Shown: positions 11,549 through 21,566 of the stretch, piece by piece
How positions within the stretch are numbered: position 1 is the first letter of the stretch
Layout of the letters: every line of letters begins with the position of its first letter
Origin: Marinospirillum minutulum DSM 6287
Lineage (GTDB): Bacteria; Pseudomonadota; Gammaproteobacteria; Pseudomonadales; Halomonadaceae
NCBI RefSeq assembly: GCF_000422325.1
Contig: NZ_KE383818.1
Coordinates: 495,945 to 559,944, forward strand
Length of the DNA: 64,000 nucleotides
Reading direction: 5' to 3'
Made by a program: the position numbers and the translations under genes
The notes under the pieces: generated by a model
Told to the model about the DNA's origin: nothing
The model's input: only the letters and a program-made list of their open reading frames with translations
Databases searched by the model: none

Positions 11549-11767
11549 TTAGCGAGCGCGGTAGGTAATGCGACCCTTGGTTAGGTCGTAAGGTGACAAC
11601 TCAACTTTAACCTTATCGCCAGTAAGAATACGAATATAGTTTTTACGCATCTTGCCAGAAATGTGAGCAGTCAGAACATGGCCGTTTTCTAGTTCTACAC
11701 GGAACATGGTGTTAGGTAGGGTGTCGATAATAACACCTTCCATTTCAATATGATCTTCTTTTGCCAT
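11549..11767 (-). CDS. infA: Translation initiation factor IF-1
   Basis: IF-1 binds the ribosomal A site during initiation. The 72-residue protein starts [19 protein letters not shown], the standard IF-1 N-terminus, and ends with GRITYRAR; it is a single S1-like OB fold. A longer in-frame opening that adds 13 residues upstream is not used, because the family start at 11767 fits exactly. It lies downstream of bpt on the same strand, but the 91-base gap holds a plausible promoter, so it may be transcribed alone. Confidence 0.97.
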   Translation of the reverse strand: MAKEDHIEMEGVIIDTLPNTMFRVELENGHVLTAHISGKMRKNYIRILTGDKVKVELSPYDLTKGRITYRAR

Positions 11768-11804
11768 TCGGCATAAACCTCTAATATTTGAAAAAACCGC
11801 GTGC

Positions 11805-11833
11805 ATTCTGCCTCATTTTTTCAAAAAGAGCAA
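11805..11833 (-). promoter_or_regulatory. Candidate sigma-70 promoter for infA
   Basis: On the minus strand TTGCTC (11833-11828) and CAGAAT (11810-11805) are separated by 17 bases, 37 bases before the infA start. Both boxes are imperfect, so this is a weak prediction based on spacing and position. Confidence 0.35.
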
Positions 11834-11858
11834 AAATAAAGCGGATAAGTGAAATAAC

Positions 11859-12587
11859 TTAGTCTTTAGAAAAAAGCTGCCATTGTTGTTTTTCAAGTAT
11901 TTCCAATGGCTGATAGGCTTGTTTGTAACTCATTTTACGACAGGTTTTAATCCAATAACCCAAATAAACATAGGGTAATTCTAAGCTGGCAGCCTGTTCT
12001 AGCTGCCAGAGTACCGCAAATACGCCTAGACTGCGGCGTTTTTCTTCAGGATCAAAGAAAGTATAGATAGCAGACAGCCCATCTTTTAACTTGTCTAGGG
12101 CAGCAACTGCAACCAGTTTGCCACTAGAATTCCTGAATTCCACTAGCTTGGCCCAGTCTTTATTAACTAATAAAAAACTACGAAACTGTTCTTCACTGGC
12201 GGGGTGCATATCACCATCGGCATGACGGCTATTTATGTATTTTTCATAAAGCTGGTAGTGTTCATCACTATAAGTGGTGGGTAAAACTTGCCAGCTAAGG
12301 TCTTGGTTACGCTTTAAGGTTCTTAATTGTTGTCGTGAAGGTTTAAATTCAGCCACTCTAACCCTAACCGACTTACAGGCATCGCAAGTATCGCAGTGAG
12401 GGCGGTACATATGCTCGCCACTACGACGAAAGCCTACTTGGGTGAGGGCATCGTAAACCTCGGCTGTTACCCCCTGCTGGGGGTCTAAAAAAAGTGTGGT
12501 TGCTTCTTGGTCATCTAAATAACTACAAGCATGAGGTAGGGTTTGATAAAAGCGTAAAGCAAAGGTTTGTGAGTTGGGTGTATTCAT
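11859..12587 (-). CDS. bpt: Aspartate/glutamate leucyltransferase (Bpt)
   Basis: Bpt attaches leucine from leucyl-tRNA to proteins with N-terminal Asp or Glu, turning secondary destabilising residues into ClpS-recognised degrons. The 242-residue protein has the N-terminal cysteine cluster CDTCDACKSVRV and the conserved YLGYWIKTCRKMSYKQAYQPLEIL near the C-terminus, both typical of the Bpt/Ate1-like family. It overlaps aat by four bases (ATGA). The adjoining aat, clpS and clpA genes make an N-degron cluster. Bacterial homologues are often labelled arginyltransferase; the Bpt assignment follows family length and context. Confidence 0.92.
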   Translation of the reverse strand: MNTPNSQTFALRFYQTLPHACSYLDDQEATTLFLDPQQGVTAEVYDALTQVGFRRSGEHMYRPHCDTCDACKSVRVRVAEFKPSRQQLRTLKRNQDLSWQVLPTTYSDEHYQLYEKYINSRHADGDMHPASEEQFRSFLLVNKDWAKLVEFRNSSGKLVAVAALDKLKDGLSAIYTFFDPEEKRRSLGVFAVLWQLEQAASLELPYVYLGYWIKTCRKMSYKQAYQPLEILEKQQWQLFSKD

Positions 12588-13258
12588 AAAAAATTTACCT
12601 CGGCTCTGGTGGCTTTAGCCAAGGTTTGTAAAAAAAGTTCACGGCTTATTTCTTTGGCTCCTAAACTGGCTAGGTGGTCAGAATAAACCTGACAATCAAT
12701 TAAACTAAAACCTTGCTTTTCTAAGTGCTGGGTTAATTTTACTAGTGCCACTTTAGAAGCATCACTGACTTTACTAAACATGGACTCACCAAAAAACATA
12801 CCACCCAAAGCTAGGCCATACAAACCACCCACTAGTTGTTTGTTTTGCCAAACCTCAACCGAGTGAGCATAACCCTGCTGGTGAAGCTGAGTATAGGCGT
12901 TTTGCATGGCTGGAGTAATCCAAGTGCCTGTTGTGGCTTGCCGAGAAATGGCGCACTCTTCAATTACCTGAGCAAAACAGTGATCAAAGCTTAATTCAAA
13001 CTCCTTACGCTTTAAACGCTTATTCAGGCTACGGCTGATTTTTATTTCTGTAGGATAAAGTACCATACGAGGTGCTGGTGACCACCAAAGTGGCGGTTCA
13101 CCTTCATTAAACCAAGGGAAGATTCCCTGCTGATAAGCCAGTAACAGGCGCTCTGCAGAGAGATCACCACCAAAAGCAAGAAGACCATTAGGTTCTTCAA
13201 GTGCTAGGTGGGGAGGAGGAAACCAGAGTTCTTTGTCTAGTTGCCAAATTTCAAGCAT
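12584..13258 (-). CDS. aat: Leucyl/phenylalanyl-tRNA--protein transferase
   Basis: Aat adds Leu or Phe to N-terminal Lys or Arg of proteins and so marks them for ClpS/ClpAP. The 224-residue protein has the family core WFPPPHLALEEPNGLLAFGGDLS, GIFPWFNEGEPPLWWSPAPRMVL and GGLYGLALGGMFFGESMFS. It starts the minus-strand pair aat-bpt, with translational coupling to bpt. It diverges from ftsK across a 108-base gap. Confidence 0.96.
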   Translation of the reverse strand: MLEIWQLDKELWFPPPHLALEEPNGLLAFGGDLSAERLLLAYQQGIFPWFNEGEPPLWWSPAPRMVLYPTEIKISRSLNKRLKRKEFELSFDHCFAQVIEECAISRQATTGTWITPAMQNAYTQLHQQGYAHSVEVWQNKQLVGGLYGLALGGMFFGESMFSKVSDASKVALVKLTQHLEKQGFSLIDCQVYSDHLASLGAKEISRELFLQTLAKATRAEVNFL

Positions 13259-13366
13259 GTATGACCCTGCCAGCTGTTATATAATAGAGACAAATCAAGT
13301 AACTCAGCGTTAACCCTATCATAAGGCTTCAGCTAACTCGGCAACAAGCCGTAGGTATTTTTAATT

Positions 13367-15676
13367 ATGTCCCAACAACCTAACCTTTCTGACAAGTTAA
13401 GAAAAGCATTGCAAGAAGCAGGCATTCTTTTGTTGCTGCTGATTGCTCTTATGCTCTTGTTGGCACTTTTTAGTTTTAATCCAAACGACCCAGGTTGGAA
13501 TGGTGCAACGCAAGAAATACCGACTAACCTAATGGGGTTATCAGGCTCTTGGTTGGCAGATTTATTATTTTCCTTAACAGGTGTGGCGGCCTGGCTCTTT
13601 CCTTTAGCCTTAGTTCATTTAAGCATCCAACTCTTTCGCCGCCCTTGGGAAAAAGAAGGCTGGGATCCTTACATCCCTTCTTTAAGATTTTTTGGTTTTG
13701 TGCTGTTGTTAATTGGTGTAGCTGCTACCGCAGCAGGGCATTCACTTGCCGCTCATCTACCCTACGGAGCAGGGGGCATACTAGGGGAAAGTCTGGCAAA
13801 TTTAGCTAATCCAATTTTAGGCCAGCTAGGTGCAAGCCTTATTTTTATTAGTGGTGTGGTAGCAGGCCTATCTTTAATTACTGGCTGGTCTTGGTTAGTA
13901 GTGATGGATGAAATTGGTTATTTTTTACTTAACCTAGGTAAAAAAATTACCACAAGAATACAAAAGCCAAATGTATCCTTAGCTTGGCTACCTAAAATAA
14001 AAGAGCGCCTTCCTACCTTAGCTTCACCTGCTTATCAGCCAAGCAGTACAGAAGTAACCAAGGAAGAACCCCGCTTAGGCGGCTTTAACCCTGCGCCAGA
14101 AGCTACTTTGGATGAAGAAGAAAAAAATGCACCTAGGCTAATGACTCTGCAAGAATTACAACCTGAGCGAAATCATCAAAATGCCGCTTCCTTGGTTGGT
14201 GAAAAACCAGGTTTAGAATTGCTAGATAACCCTAAACCTCAAAAGGTTGGCTTTACTGCCAAAGCGTTAGAAGACCTAGCCAGCTTAATTCAACAAAAAT
14301 TACATGAATTTGGCGTAAAAGCTGAAGTGGTCGATGTTCACCCTGGCCCAGTTATTACCCAGTTTGAATTGGATTTAGCCGCAGGGGTTAAGTCATCTCG
14401 GGTAGCAGGTTTAGCCTTAGATTTAGCCCGTGCTTTAAAAGTATCCAGTATTCGTATAGTGGAAGTAATTGCAGGCAAATCGACCATAGGCATTGAAATA
14501 CCCAATAATCAAAGAGCGCTTATTTATTTAAAAGAAGTTTTAGATAACGAAGTGTTTTTAAAAGATAAACACCCACTACCTCTTGCTTTGGGTCAGGATA
14601 TTTCTGGTCGTTCGGTGGTGGTCAACCTAGCTAAAATGCCGCATTTATTAGTTGCTGGTACGACGGGTTCGGGTAAATCAGTGGGTGTGAATGCCATGCT
14701 TTTATCCATGTTATTACAGCGCACACCAGAAGAATTACGCCTTATTATGATAGATCCAAAAATGCTGGAGTTGTCTATCTACGAGGGCATTCCACATTTA
14801 TTAGCGCCTGTAGTTACCGATATGAAAGAAGCGGCCAACTCCCTACGCTGGTGTGTAGCAGAAATGGAACGCCGTTATCAACTAATGGCAGCTATGGGTG
14901 TGCGTAATCTAGTGGGTTATAACGACAAGCTAGCTGAAGCGGCCAAGCAAGGCGCTCAGGTGGTGGATCCCTTAAAAGAGCTTTTACCCGGCGAACAACC
15001 CACCTACCTAGAGCAACTACCCTATGTGGTGGTGGTGATAGATGAATTTGCCGACATGATGATGCTGGTTGGCAAAAAAGTAGAAGAGTTAATTGCTCGT
15101 TTGGCACAAAAAGCCCGAGCCGCTGGTATTCATTTAATTTTAGCGACCCAGCGCCCCTCGGTGGATGTTATCACCGGCTTAATTAAAGCCAATATTCCTA
15201 CCCGTATTGCCTTTCAAGTTTCCAGCAAAATTGACTCCCGCACCATACTTGATCAAAGTGGCGCAGAACAATTACTTGGCAATGGTGATTTACTCTATTT
15301 GCCAACGGGTGCACCTCAACCAATTCGTGTACACGGCGCTTTTGTTTCTGATGATGAAGTGCATCGAGTAGTCGAAAACTGGAAACTGCGCGGCGAACCC
15401 GATTACGAAGATTCTATTTTAAATGGCAAGGTGGATGCTCAAGCGCTGGTAGGTTTAGAGGCCGAAGGCGTTGAGGGTTCAGCAGAGCAAGACGAGCTTT
15501 ATGATGAAGCGGTTGCTTTTGTGATTGAAAGCCGTAGAGCTTCGGCTTCTGCTATACAAAGGCGTTTTAAAGTAGGCTATAACCGTGCTGCTGGCTTAAT
15601 TGAAGGAATGGAACAAGCGGGCTTGGTTTCACCCTTGCAATCGAATGGACAACGCGAACTACTTCTACCCGAATAA
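13367..15676 (+). CDS. ftsK: DNA translocase FtsK
   Basis: FtsK pumps DNA at the septum and activates XerCD recombination at dif. The 769-residue protein has four N-terminal membrane segments within about residues 15-180, a short linker of roughly 100 residues, the alpha/beta motor with Walker [14 protein letters not shown] and Walker [14 protein letters not shown], and a C-terminal winged-helix gamma domain ([34 protein letters not shown]) that reads KOPS. The linker is far shorter than in E. coli FtsK and is like that of Pseudomonas. lolA follows after 12 bases. Confidence 0.96.
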   Translation: MSQQPNLSDKLRKALQEAGILLLLLIALMLLLALFSFNPNDPGWNGATQEIPTNLMGLSGSWLADLLFSLTGVAAWLFPLALVHLSIQLFRRPWEKEGWDPYIPSLRFFGFVLLLIGVAATAAGHSLAAHLPYGAGGILGESLANLANPILGQLGASLIFISGVVAGLSLITGWSWLVVMDEIGYFLLNLGKKITTRIQKPNVSLAWLPKIKERLPTLASPAYQPSSTEVTKEEPRLGGFNPAPEATLDEEEKNAPRLMTLQELQPERNHQNAASLVGEKPGLELLDNPKPQKVGFTAKALEDLASLIQQKLHEFGVKAEVVDVHPGPVITQFELDLAAGVKSSRVAGLALDLARALKVSSIRIVEVIAGKSTIGIEIPNNQRALIYLKEVLDNEVFLKDKHPLPLALGQDISGRSVVVNLAKMPHLLVAGTTGSGKSVGVNAMLLSMLLQRTPEELRLIMIDPKMLELSIYEGIPHLLAPVVTDMKEAANSLRWCVAEMERRYQLMAAMGVRNLVGYNDKLAEAAKQGAQVVDPLKELLPGEQPTYLEQLPYVVVVIDEFADMMMLVGKKVEELIARLAQKARAAGIHLILATQRPSVDVITGLIKANIPTRIAFQVSSKIDSRTILDQSGAEQLLGNGDLLYLPTGAPQPIRVHGAFVSDDEVHRVVENWKLRGEPDYEDSILNGKVDAQALVGLEAEGVEGSAEQDELYDEAVAFVIESRRASASAIQRRFKVGYNRAAGLIEGMEQAGLVSPLQSNGQRELLLPE

Positions 15677-15688
15677 TAAGGAATACCC

Positions 15689-16306
15689 ATGATTAAAAAA
15701 ATAAGCCTGCTACTGGTTTTACTAATGCTTACAACTAGTGCTTTAGCTAACTCAGCTGCTAAAAAACTACAAGGTTATTTAAAACAAATGCAAACCTTAG
15801 AAGGCAGCTTCCAACAGCTAACCCTTGATGCTCGGGGTAATCGAATGCAAGAAGCGCAGGGTAGTGTGCAGCTAGCTAAGCCAGGGCGTTTTTATTGGAG
15901 CACCGAACAGCCCTTCCCACAGATTTTAATTTCCAATGGTATAACCCTTTGGGTGTATGACCCAGATTTAGAACAAGTCACAATTCAAACGCTAGATAAA
16001 CGAGCAACACTAAGTCCTGCCATTATTTTAGCCGGTGAGGCCACTGATTTAACCAAGCATTTTTCTATTAGTGCAACTGAAACAGGAAAGCGAGTGGTGT
16101 TTGATTTAATACCCCTACAGCAAGACAGCCTGTTTGAAGAACTTAGCCTAGACTTTGTCGAAGGACGTATTAACGCCCTACAGCTAACTGACAGCCTAGG
16201 ACAGAAAACACGGGTTGATTTAACCATTACACAGTTTAACCAGCCACTTGATAACCAAATATTTGAATTTGAAGTACCGCCTCATGTGGATGTGATTCAG
16301 GAATAA
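15689..16306 (+). CDS. lolA: Outer-membrane lipoprotein carrier protein LolA
   Basis: LolA is the periplasmic chaperone that carries lipoproteins from LolCDE to LolB. The 205-residue protein starts with a signal peptide (MIKKISLLLVLLMLTTSALA, cleavage about residue 20) and has the family features LEGSFQQLTLDARGNRMQEAQGS and KPGRFYWSTEQPFPQILISNG. AAGGAA precedes the ATG. The order ftsK-lolA-rarA is conserved in gammaproteobacteria. This window also encodes several lipoproteins that would use it. Confidence 0.94.
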   Translation: MIKKISLLLVLLMLTTSALANSAAKKLQGYLKQMQTLEGSFQQLTLDARGNRMQEAQGSVQLAKPGRFYWSTEQPFPQILISNGITLWVYDPDLEQVTIQTLDKRATLSPAIILAGEATDLTKHFSISATETGKRVVFDLIPLQQDSLFEELSLDFVEGRINALQLTDSLGQKTRVDLTITQFNQPLDNQIFEFEVPPHVDVIQE

Positions 16307-16308
16307 CC

Positions 16309-17631
16309 ATGCTTGACGATTTGTTTGCAGCTGAAGCTAAGCTTGCTTGGCAACCCCTAGCCGCCAGAATGCGCCCGCGTAATCTCGATGATTACCTAGG
16401 GCAAGAACACCTGTTAGGCAAAGACAAATCGCTACGCCAAGCTTTAGAAGCAGGTCAGTTGCATTCAATGATTTTATGGGGACCACCTGGGGTAGGCAAA
16501 ACCACCTTGGCCCGCCTGTTAGCAGAATTAGGTGAGTTAAGCTTTACCAGCCTTTCAGCAGTCATGAGCGGCGTAAAAGAAATTCGTGAAGCGGTAAGCG
16601 AAGCACAAGAAAAACGCCGTTTTAGCAATAAGCCCACCCTGCTTTTTGTGGATGAAGTGCACCGCTTTAATAAGTCGCAACAAGATGCTTTTTTACCCTA
16701 CATAGAGGATGGCACCTTTATTTTTATAGGTGCCACCACCGAAAACCCTTCTTTTGAATTAAATTCAGCGCTTTTATCCCGTGCCCGAGTCTATGTGTTA
16801 AAGCCCATTCCTACAGAAGTGCTAGAAGGCTTGTTAAGCAAGGCACTAACTGATTCTGAGTATGGGCTAGGGGCACAACAGTTAAGCGTTACTGAAGACA
16901 GCCTACAGCTGTTGGCCGCTGCTGCCGATGGGGATGCACGTCGGGCACTGAATTTTTTAGAAATAGCCGCTGACTTAGCCAAAGAAGGCGTAATAAGCGC
17001 TGCCACCGTTGCCGAAGTAGTACAAGAAAGTCTGAGACGTTTTGATAAAGGCGGCGAGCAGTTTTACGATCAAATTTCAGCCTTGCATAAGTCTGTTAGG
17101 GGTTCTTCACCCGATGCGACGCTTTATTGGTTTTGCCGTATGCTCGATGGTGGTTGCGACCCGCTTTATATCGCCCGCCGTGTGGTGCGTATGGCCAGCG
17201 AAGATATCGGCAATGCCGATCCTAGAGGCGTGCAATTGGCTTTAAATGCTTGGGATGTGCAAACCCGTTTAGGCAGTCCAGAAGGTGAATTAGCCATCGC
17301 CCATGCGCTGGTTTATTTAGCCGTAGCGCCTAAGTCGAATGCTGTTTACAAGGCTTATAATGCCGCTATGAAAACCGTTAAAAGCACGCCCAGCTATGAA
17401 GTACCTTTGCACCTACGCAATGCGCCAACTGGCTTAATGTCTGACTTGGGTTATGGCGAAGCTTACCGCTATGCGCACGATGAACCCCAAGGCTATGCCG
17501 CTGGTGAGGTTTATTTACCCCAGCAGTTAGAAGAGAGCAGCTTTTATCAGCCTGTAGAAAGGGGGCTAGAAATAAAAATTGCTGAAAAAATGCGCTATTT
17601 AAGGCAATTAGATGAACAAGCTAAACATTAA
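16309..17631 (+). CDS. rarA: Replication-associated recombination protein RarA (MgsA)
   Basis: RarA is an AAA+ ATPase acting at stalled forks. The 440-residue protein has Walker A GPPGVGKTTLARLLAE, Walker B LLFVDEVHRFNKSQQDAFLP, sensor 1 FIGATTENPSFELNSALLSR, and the C-terminal tetramerisation domain (DIGNADPRGVQLALNAWD, PKSNAVYKAYNAAM). It begins 2 bases after the lolA stop, so it belongs to the ftsK-lolA-rarA operon. Its end faces the histidine kinase gene, with only 8 bases between. Confidence 0.95.
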   Translation: MLDDLFAAEAKLAWQPLAARMRPRNLDDYLGQEHLLGKDKSLRQALEAGQLHSMILWGPPGVGKTTLARLLAELGELSFTSLSAVMSGVKEIREAVSEAQEKRRFSNKPTLLFVDEVHRFNKSQQDAFLPYIEDGTFIFIGATTENPSFELNSALLSRARVYVLKPIPTEVLEGLLSKALTDSEYGLGAQQLSVTEDSLQLLAAAADGDARRALNFLEIAADLAKEGVISAATVAEVVQESLRRFDKGGEQFYDQISALHKSVRGSSPDATLYWFCRMLDGGCDPLYIARRVVRMASEDIGNADPRGVQLALNAWDVQTRLGSPEGELAIAHALVYLAVAPKSNAVYKAYNAAMKTVKSTPSYEVPLHLRNAPTGLMSDLGYGEAYRYAHDEPQGYAAGEVYLPQQLEESSFYQPVERGLEIKIAEKMRYLRQLDEQAKH

Positions 17632-17639
17632 CCTAAAGC

Positions 17640-19016
17640 TTAATGTTTAAAAGCAATGCTAAGCGTTAGTCCACCACCGGCTGTATCAACTAGGTTTAAC
17701 TGGCCATTATGCCGTTCAATAATACGTGCCACTATCGCTAATCCCAGCCCAGCACCGCTAGAATTACCTTGATGGTAAAAGCGCTCCAATAATAGTGGTT
17801 TTAGCTGTTCTGCCACGCCACAGCCATGGTCAATAACTTCAAGAAGGCTGGTTGTTGAATCAAATAACCACCGAACTTGGATTGAGCTGCCAGAAGTTGA
17901 ATGGCGTAAGGCATTGGTAACTAGGTTTTGCAATACGATTTCTAAGCTACCCACCTCTAGGGGAATTAAATGTTGGCTGGTTGTTTCCTCATTCAAAAGC
18001 TCTAGTTCAATCTTTTTTTGTAAGGCCAAGGGGGCTAGATCAGCTAAAACCTGACGGCTTACTCTTAAAGGATTAATCTTTTCTAAAGGAAAAATAGATT
18101 CAGGTTCAAGACGTGCAAGGGTTAGCAGCTGAGAAACAATTCGAGTGGTGCGTTGAATGCCTTGCTGTAACAGTTTTAAGGCTTCTTCTCTGTCTTGTGG
18201 GTTCTTTGCTTGTAAGGCATTTTGGCTGTGAAGACTAAGTACGGCAAGGGGTGTGCGAAGCTCATGGGCGGCATCGGCAATAAAACGCTGTTCACGTTCT
18301 CTTAACGCTCTTAGCTGTTGCAGTAATAAATTAATAGCTTCTTGAATGGTTTTTAGCTCTTGTGGCAAGTCAGTAAGGTGTAAAGCTTGTAGTGAATGAG
18401 GATCACGGTTTCTTAAAACTTCAGCTAAGTGTTCTAAAGGTTTTAAACCCTTACCAATAGTTAGCCAGATAAGTAGTGCTAAAGCTGGCACGCCTAATAA
18501 ATCTGGCAGTAATGTTCTTAAGGCAATTTTATCAACTAGCTCACCACGCACATCTTCCCTTTCAGCCATAATGATTTGTTGCTGTTGAGGGTGATTCAAT
18601 ACAAAAACTCGCCAAATTTGGCCATCTACCTGCTCTAAGGCATAGCCAGTTTTTTGTTGTGTTAATCGGCTGCCCGGCGCATTACGAGAGCGTAAAATCA
18701 GTTCATTTTCTTGCCATACTTGAAAAACCACCTTGCTCTCATAGCGGTGGCCTTCTTGTGTTTTAGCTTTTAAAAAAGGTTGTTCCATTGAATTAAGTAA
18801 ACGTAACTTTTCAACTGGATTTAAAGGTGCAGCTTCCAGCCCAGTTAACAGGCCGCTAATTAACCTAGCTTGTTGTGCTAAGTGTGCATCGTATAATTCT
18901 TCTACCTCATGAGCAGCATCATGGAAGCTGCTCCAAGCAATAAGGCTACTAACAGAAATAAAAAGTAGTAAAGCCCACTTAAGGGTTTGTTTGCGTATGG
19001 ATGCGCCTTTTTTCAT
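17640..19016 (-). CDS. Sensor histidine kinase, QseC/PmrB type
   Basis: A 458-residue class I kinase. Membrane segments lie at about residues 13-29 and 172-190, with a periplasmic loop of about 140 residues between. The H-box is FIADAAHELRTPLAVLSLHSQ, followed by N, G1 and G2 boxes (LVTNALRHSTSG, VIDHGCGV, GAGLGLAIVARIIERHNG). The periplasmic loop has no obvious Fe- or acid-binding cluster, so the signal is unknown. It overlaps the response regulator by four bases and is the third gene of the dsbD operon. The 11-bp-spaced operator upstream of dsbD suggests its partner binds PmrA/QseB-like sites. Confidence 0.9.
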   Translation of the reverse strand: MKKGASIRKQTLKWALLLFISVSSLIAWSSFHDAAHEVEELYDAHLAQQARLISGLLTGLEAAPLNPVEKLRLLNSMEQPFLKAKTQEGHRYESKVVFQVWQENELILRSRNAPGSRLTQQKTGYALEQVDGQIWRVFVLNHPQQQQIIMAEREDVRGELVDKIALRTLLPDLLGVPALALLIWLTIGKGLKPLEHLAEVLRNRDPHSLQALHLTDLPQELKTIQEAINLLLQQLRALREREQRFIADAAHELRTPLAVLSLHSQNALQAKNPQDREEALKLLQQGIQRTTRIVSQLLTLARLEPESIFPLEKINPLRVSRQVLADLAPLALQKKIELELLNEETTSQHLIPLEVGSLEIVLQNLVTNALRHSTSGSSIQVRWLFDSTTSLLEVIDHGCGVAEQLKPLLLERFYHQGNSSGAGLGLAIVARIIERHNGQLNLVDTAGGGLTLSIAFKH

Positions 19017-19681
19017 GGTTGAGCATCCTTGTCTAATACATAACCTATGCCCCTTAGGGTGCGTATTAAGCTAGGAAAGAGTTTTTTTCTTAGGTGGTGA
19101 ATATGCACTTCTAAAGCATTGCTTTCGACATCTTCTTCCCAGCCATAAAGGAGTTGTTGCAGGTGGTCACGGGTGAATACATGGCCAGGCTGGTTGAGTA
19201 GTTCGTGTAATAAGGCAAACTCACGGCGGGTTAGATTAACTGGCTGTTGTTGAAAGATGACTTGTTGATTTTGTGGGTTAAGTTCTAGCTCACCCAGTTG
19301 CAAGCTTGTTTGTGCACGCCCTGCACTGCGGCGTAATAGGGCGCGTATCCTAGCTTTTAGTTCAGTAATATCAAAAGGCTTAATAAGGTAATCATCGGCT
19401 CCGGCATCTAACCCAGCAATGCGGTCTGCAATGGCATCACGTGCGGTTAAAATTAAAACGGGTAAGTTTTTGCCTTCCGCACGTATTTTCTTCAGTAGCG
19501 ATAAACCATCTAAGCCGGGCAACCCTAAGTCTAACAAGAGCAGATCAAACACCTCATTTTTAATACCATGAAAGGCCTGCTGACCATCGGCCAACCAATC
19601 CACAGTATAACCTTCAGGTTTTAGAGCGGTGCGTATACCCTCAGCTAGCGAGGTATCATCTTCAATCAGCAATAGGCGCAT
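19013..19681 (-). CDS. OmpR-family response regulator, QseB/PmrA type
   Basis: The 222-residue protein has a receiver domain (MRLLLIEDDTSLAEGIRTAL, phosphoacceptor D51 in LLLLDLGLPGLDG, K at LIKPF) and a winged-helix DNA-binding domain (LTRREFALLHELLNQPG, EVHIHHLRKKL, IRTLRGIGYVL). This is the QseB/PmrA/BasR branch, whose members bind tandem TTAA-type half-sites 11 bp apart. Exactly such an array lies upstream of dsbD, the first gene of its own operon, so autoregulation is likely (inference). It begins 23 bases after the dsbD stop. Confidence 0.92.
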   Translation of the reverse strand: MRLLLIEDDTSLAEGIRTALKPEGYTVDWLADGQQAFHGIKNEVFDLLLLDLGLPGLDGLSLLKKIRAEGKNLPVLILTARDAIADRIAGLDAGADDYLIKPFDITELKARIRALLRRSAGRAQTSLQLGELELNPQNQQVIFQQQPVNLTRREFALLHELLNQPGHVFTRDHLQQLLYGWEEDVESNALEVHIHHLRKKLFPSLIRTLRGIGYVLDKDAQP

Positions 19682-19704
19682 AGCAGGAATCCTAGTTAGA
19701 AGGC

Positions 19705-21516
19705 TTAAGGGCGGCTATTTACTAGCGTTTGTAGTTGGTTTTGAAAAGTACTCAAACCTATTTCACCCAATGTTCTTAGTGCTACAACTTCAGTACCCTC
19801 ACTAGAAAAATAAAGTAGAGCAGGTGGACCAAATAACTGATACTCCTCTAATAAAGCACTTTGTTCAGGCGTGTTTTTAGTTAGATCCAACTGCAAAAAC
19901 ACCAGCTGGTTAACAAAGTTTTGTGGGTTTATTTGGTTAAAAACCTGCTTCTCCATTACTTTACAACTAGCACACCAGTCAGCGTAAAAGTCTAACACCA
20001 CAGGCAGAGATTGGTTTTTAGCCAGCAGCAGCTGTTGTTTTAGTTGTTTTACGCTGTCAGTTTTTGTAAATAAGGTTTGTTGTTCACCTGCAACAGTAAC
20101 AAGGCTGCTTTTACCCATTAAACCAGCCAAGGGCTGTAAAGGATCATCTTGCCCTGCCAAAACGCCCATTAATAAAGCTACAGCGTAAATAGCTAAGGCG
20201 GCTGCTAACCCACGGCGAGTTTTTTGCCAACTTGTTTTAATTTCACCACTGCCTAAATGAACGGCATACACCAGTGCTAGTAAACCCCACAGCGTTAAAC
20301 TAATGCTAGCAGGCAGAAAGCGTGCTAGCAGGCTAATAGCTAATGCCAGCAGAAGAACACCAAAAAAATTCTTTACCGCAAGCATCCACACGCCAGCACG
20401 GGGTAATAAGCGTCCACCCCCAGCACCGACAAGCAGTAGCGGTACACCCATGCCCAGGCTAAGAGCAAATAAGGCTGCACCTCCTAAAAGTGCATCACCC
20501 GTGCTACTAATATAAATAAGTGCGCCTGCCAAAGGTGCTGATACACAAGGCGAGACGACTAAGGCGGAAATAAAACCTAATAGGGCAAGCCCTGCATAGC
20601 GGCTTAAACCAGACGTTGATGCTTGCTGATTAGGCTTATTACCTAGGTTGTTTAGTTTATCTCTAAGAAAAGCAGGTAGCTGTAATTCATAAAAACCAAA
20701 CATGGCCAAAGATAACAATACAAAAATAAGCGCAAATACACTAAGGGCAATGGGGTTTTGCATGGCTGTTTGTAAGTTCATACTGGCACCAAAATACCCC
20801 ACCACTACGCCTGCTGCTGTATAGGTGGTTGCCATGCCCAGCACATAAGCCACTGACAAACCCAGACCCTTGCCAGTGCTGATCTTTTGCCCTTGACCAG
20901 CAATAGCCCCAGCCAAAATAGGCAACATAGGTAGTACACAAGGAGTAAAGGTTAATCCCAGCCCCAATACAAAAAAAGTACCAACTATCCACATCAGTCC
21001 AGAAGATTCTAATAAGGTCGCTAAAGCTCCGGCATCTTCGTTTGTGCCTTTAGGTGAAGAGCTAAGCTTAATAATTTGTTCAGTCTCTAAGGTAGTAGCC
21101 GTATTACCAGGCCATTGCAGTTGGAAAGTTTCAGTGCGGGGTGGATAACACAAGCCAGCTTCTGCACAACCTTGCCAGCTTAGCTCTACTGTTTGAAGGC
21201 CAGCTGGCAAATCGGGGCTAGCCGTTAATTCTAAGGTGTTATAAAAAACATCTACTAGCCCAAAGTTTGGATCATTTTTTGTTGTTGCTTGTGATAAAAA
21301 ATTGGGCTGCAAAGCTTGTTCATTAGCTTGAATGCTAATTCGAGACTGATATAAATAATAACCTTCAGCAATTTCCCAATGAGCTAATAACTGCTGGTTT
21401 TCAAGCACTACACTGGCTTTAAAAGCTTGATTAGCAGGCAAAAAATCTACAGCAGCCTGTAAAAAACCACTGCTAAGCAGCGAGGTTAGCAATAACAGCA
21501 GAGTAGAGCGTTTCAT
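19705..21516 (-). CDS. dsbD: Thiol:disulfide interchange protein DsbD
   Basis: DsbD carries electrons from cytoplasmic thioredoxin across the inner membrane to periplasmic thiol proteins. The 603-residue protein has a signal peptide, an N-terminal alpha domain with the cysteine pair in CAEAGLCYPP, a membrane domain of eight helices with conserved cysteines in FTPCVLP and SPCVSAP, and a C-terminal thioredoxin domain with YADWCASCK. I use ATG 21516, which has AGGAA upstream and begins a proper signal peptide (MKRSTLLLLL), rather than the longer frame from 21564. It heads a dsbD-regulator-kinase operon and diverges from a periplasmic thioredoxin gene. Confidence 0.94.
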   Translation of the reverse strand: MKRSTLLLLLTSLLSSGFLQAAVDFLPANQAFKASVVLENQQLLAHWEIAEGYYLYQSRISIQANEQALQPNFLSQATTKNDPNFGLVDVFYNTLELTASPDLPAGLQTVELSWQGCAEAGLCYPPRTETFQLQWPGNTATTLETEQIIKLSSSPKGTNEDAGALATLLESSGLMWIVGTFFVLGLGLTFTPCVLPMLPILAGAIAGQGQKISTGKGLGLSVAYVLGMATTYTAAGVVVGYFGASMNLQTAMQNPIALSVFALIFVLLSLAMFGFYELQLPAFLRDKLNNLGNKPNQQASTSGLSRYAGLALLGFISALVVSPCVSAPLAGALIYISSTGDALLGGAALFALSLGMGVPLLLVGAGGGRLLPRAGVWMLAVKNFFGVLLLALAISLLARFLPASISLTLWGLLALVYAVHLGSGEIKTSWQKTRRGLAAALAIYAVALLMGVLAGQDDPLQPLAGLMGKSSLVTVAGEQQTLFTKTDSVKQLKQQLLLAKNQSLPVVLDFYADWCASCKVMEKQVFNQINPQNFVNQLVFLQLDLTKNTPEQSALLEEYQLFGPPALLYFSSEGTEVVALRTLGEIGLSTFQNQLQTLVNSRP

Positions 21517-21537
21517 TTTCTGATTCCTAATCACTAA

Positions 21538-21566
21538 ATAATAGACCACTAGCCTGAAGCACAAAA
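21538..21566 (-). promoter_or_regulatory. Candidate activator-dependent promoter of dsbD-regulator-kinase
   Basis: On the minus strand the -10-like TATTAT (21543-21538) is exactly 17 bases from TTTTGT (21566-21561), a poor -35 box that directly abuts the last half-site of the operator array. A good -10, a poor -35 and an adjacent operator are typical of PmrA/OmpR-type activation. On the plus strand the thioredoxin side is similar: TAAAAC (21630-21635) lies 24 bases beyond the last half-site, again with no good -35. Confidence 0.5.
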
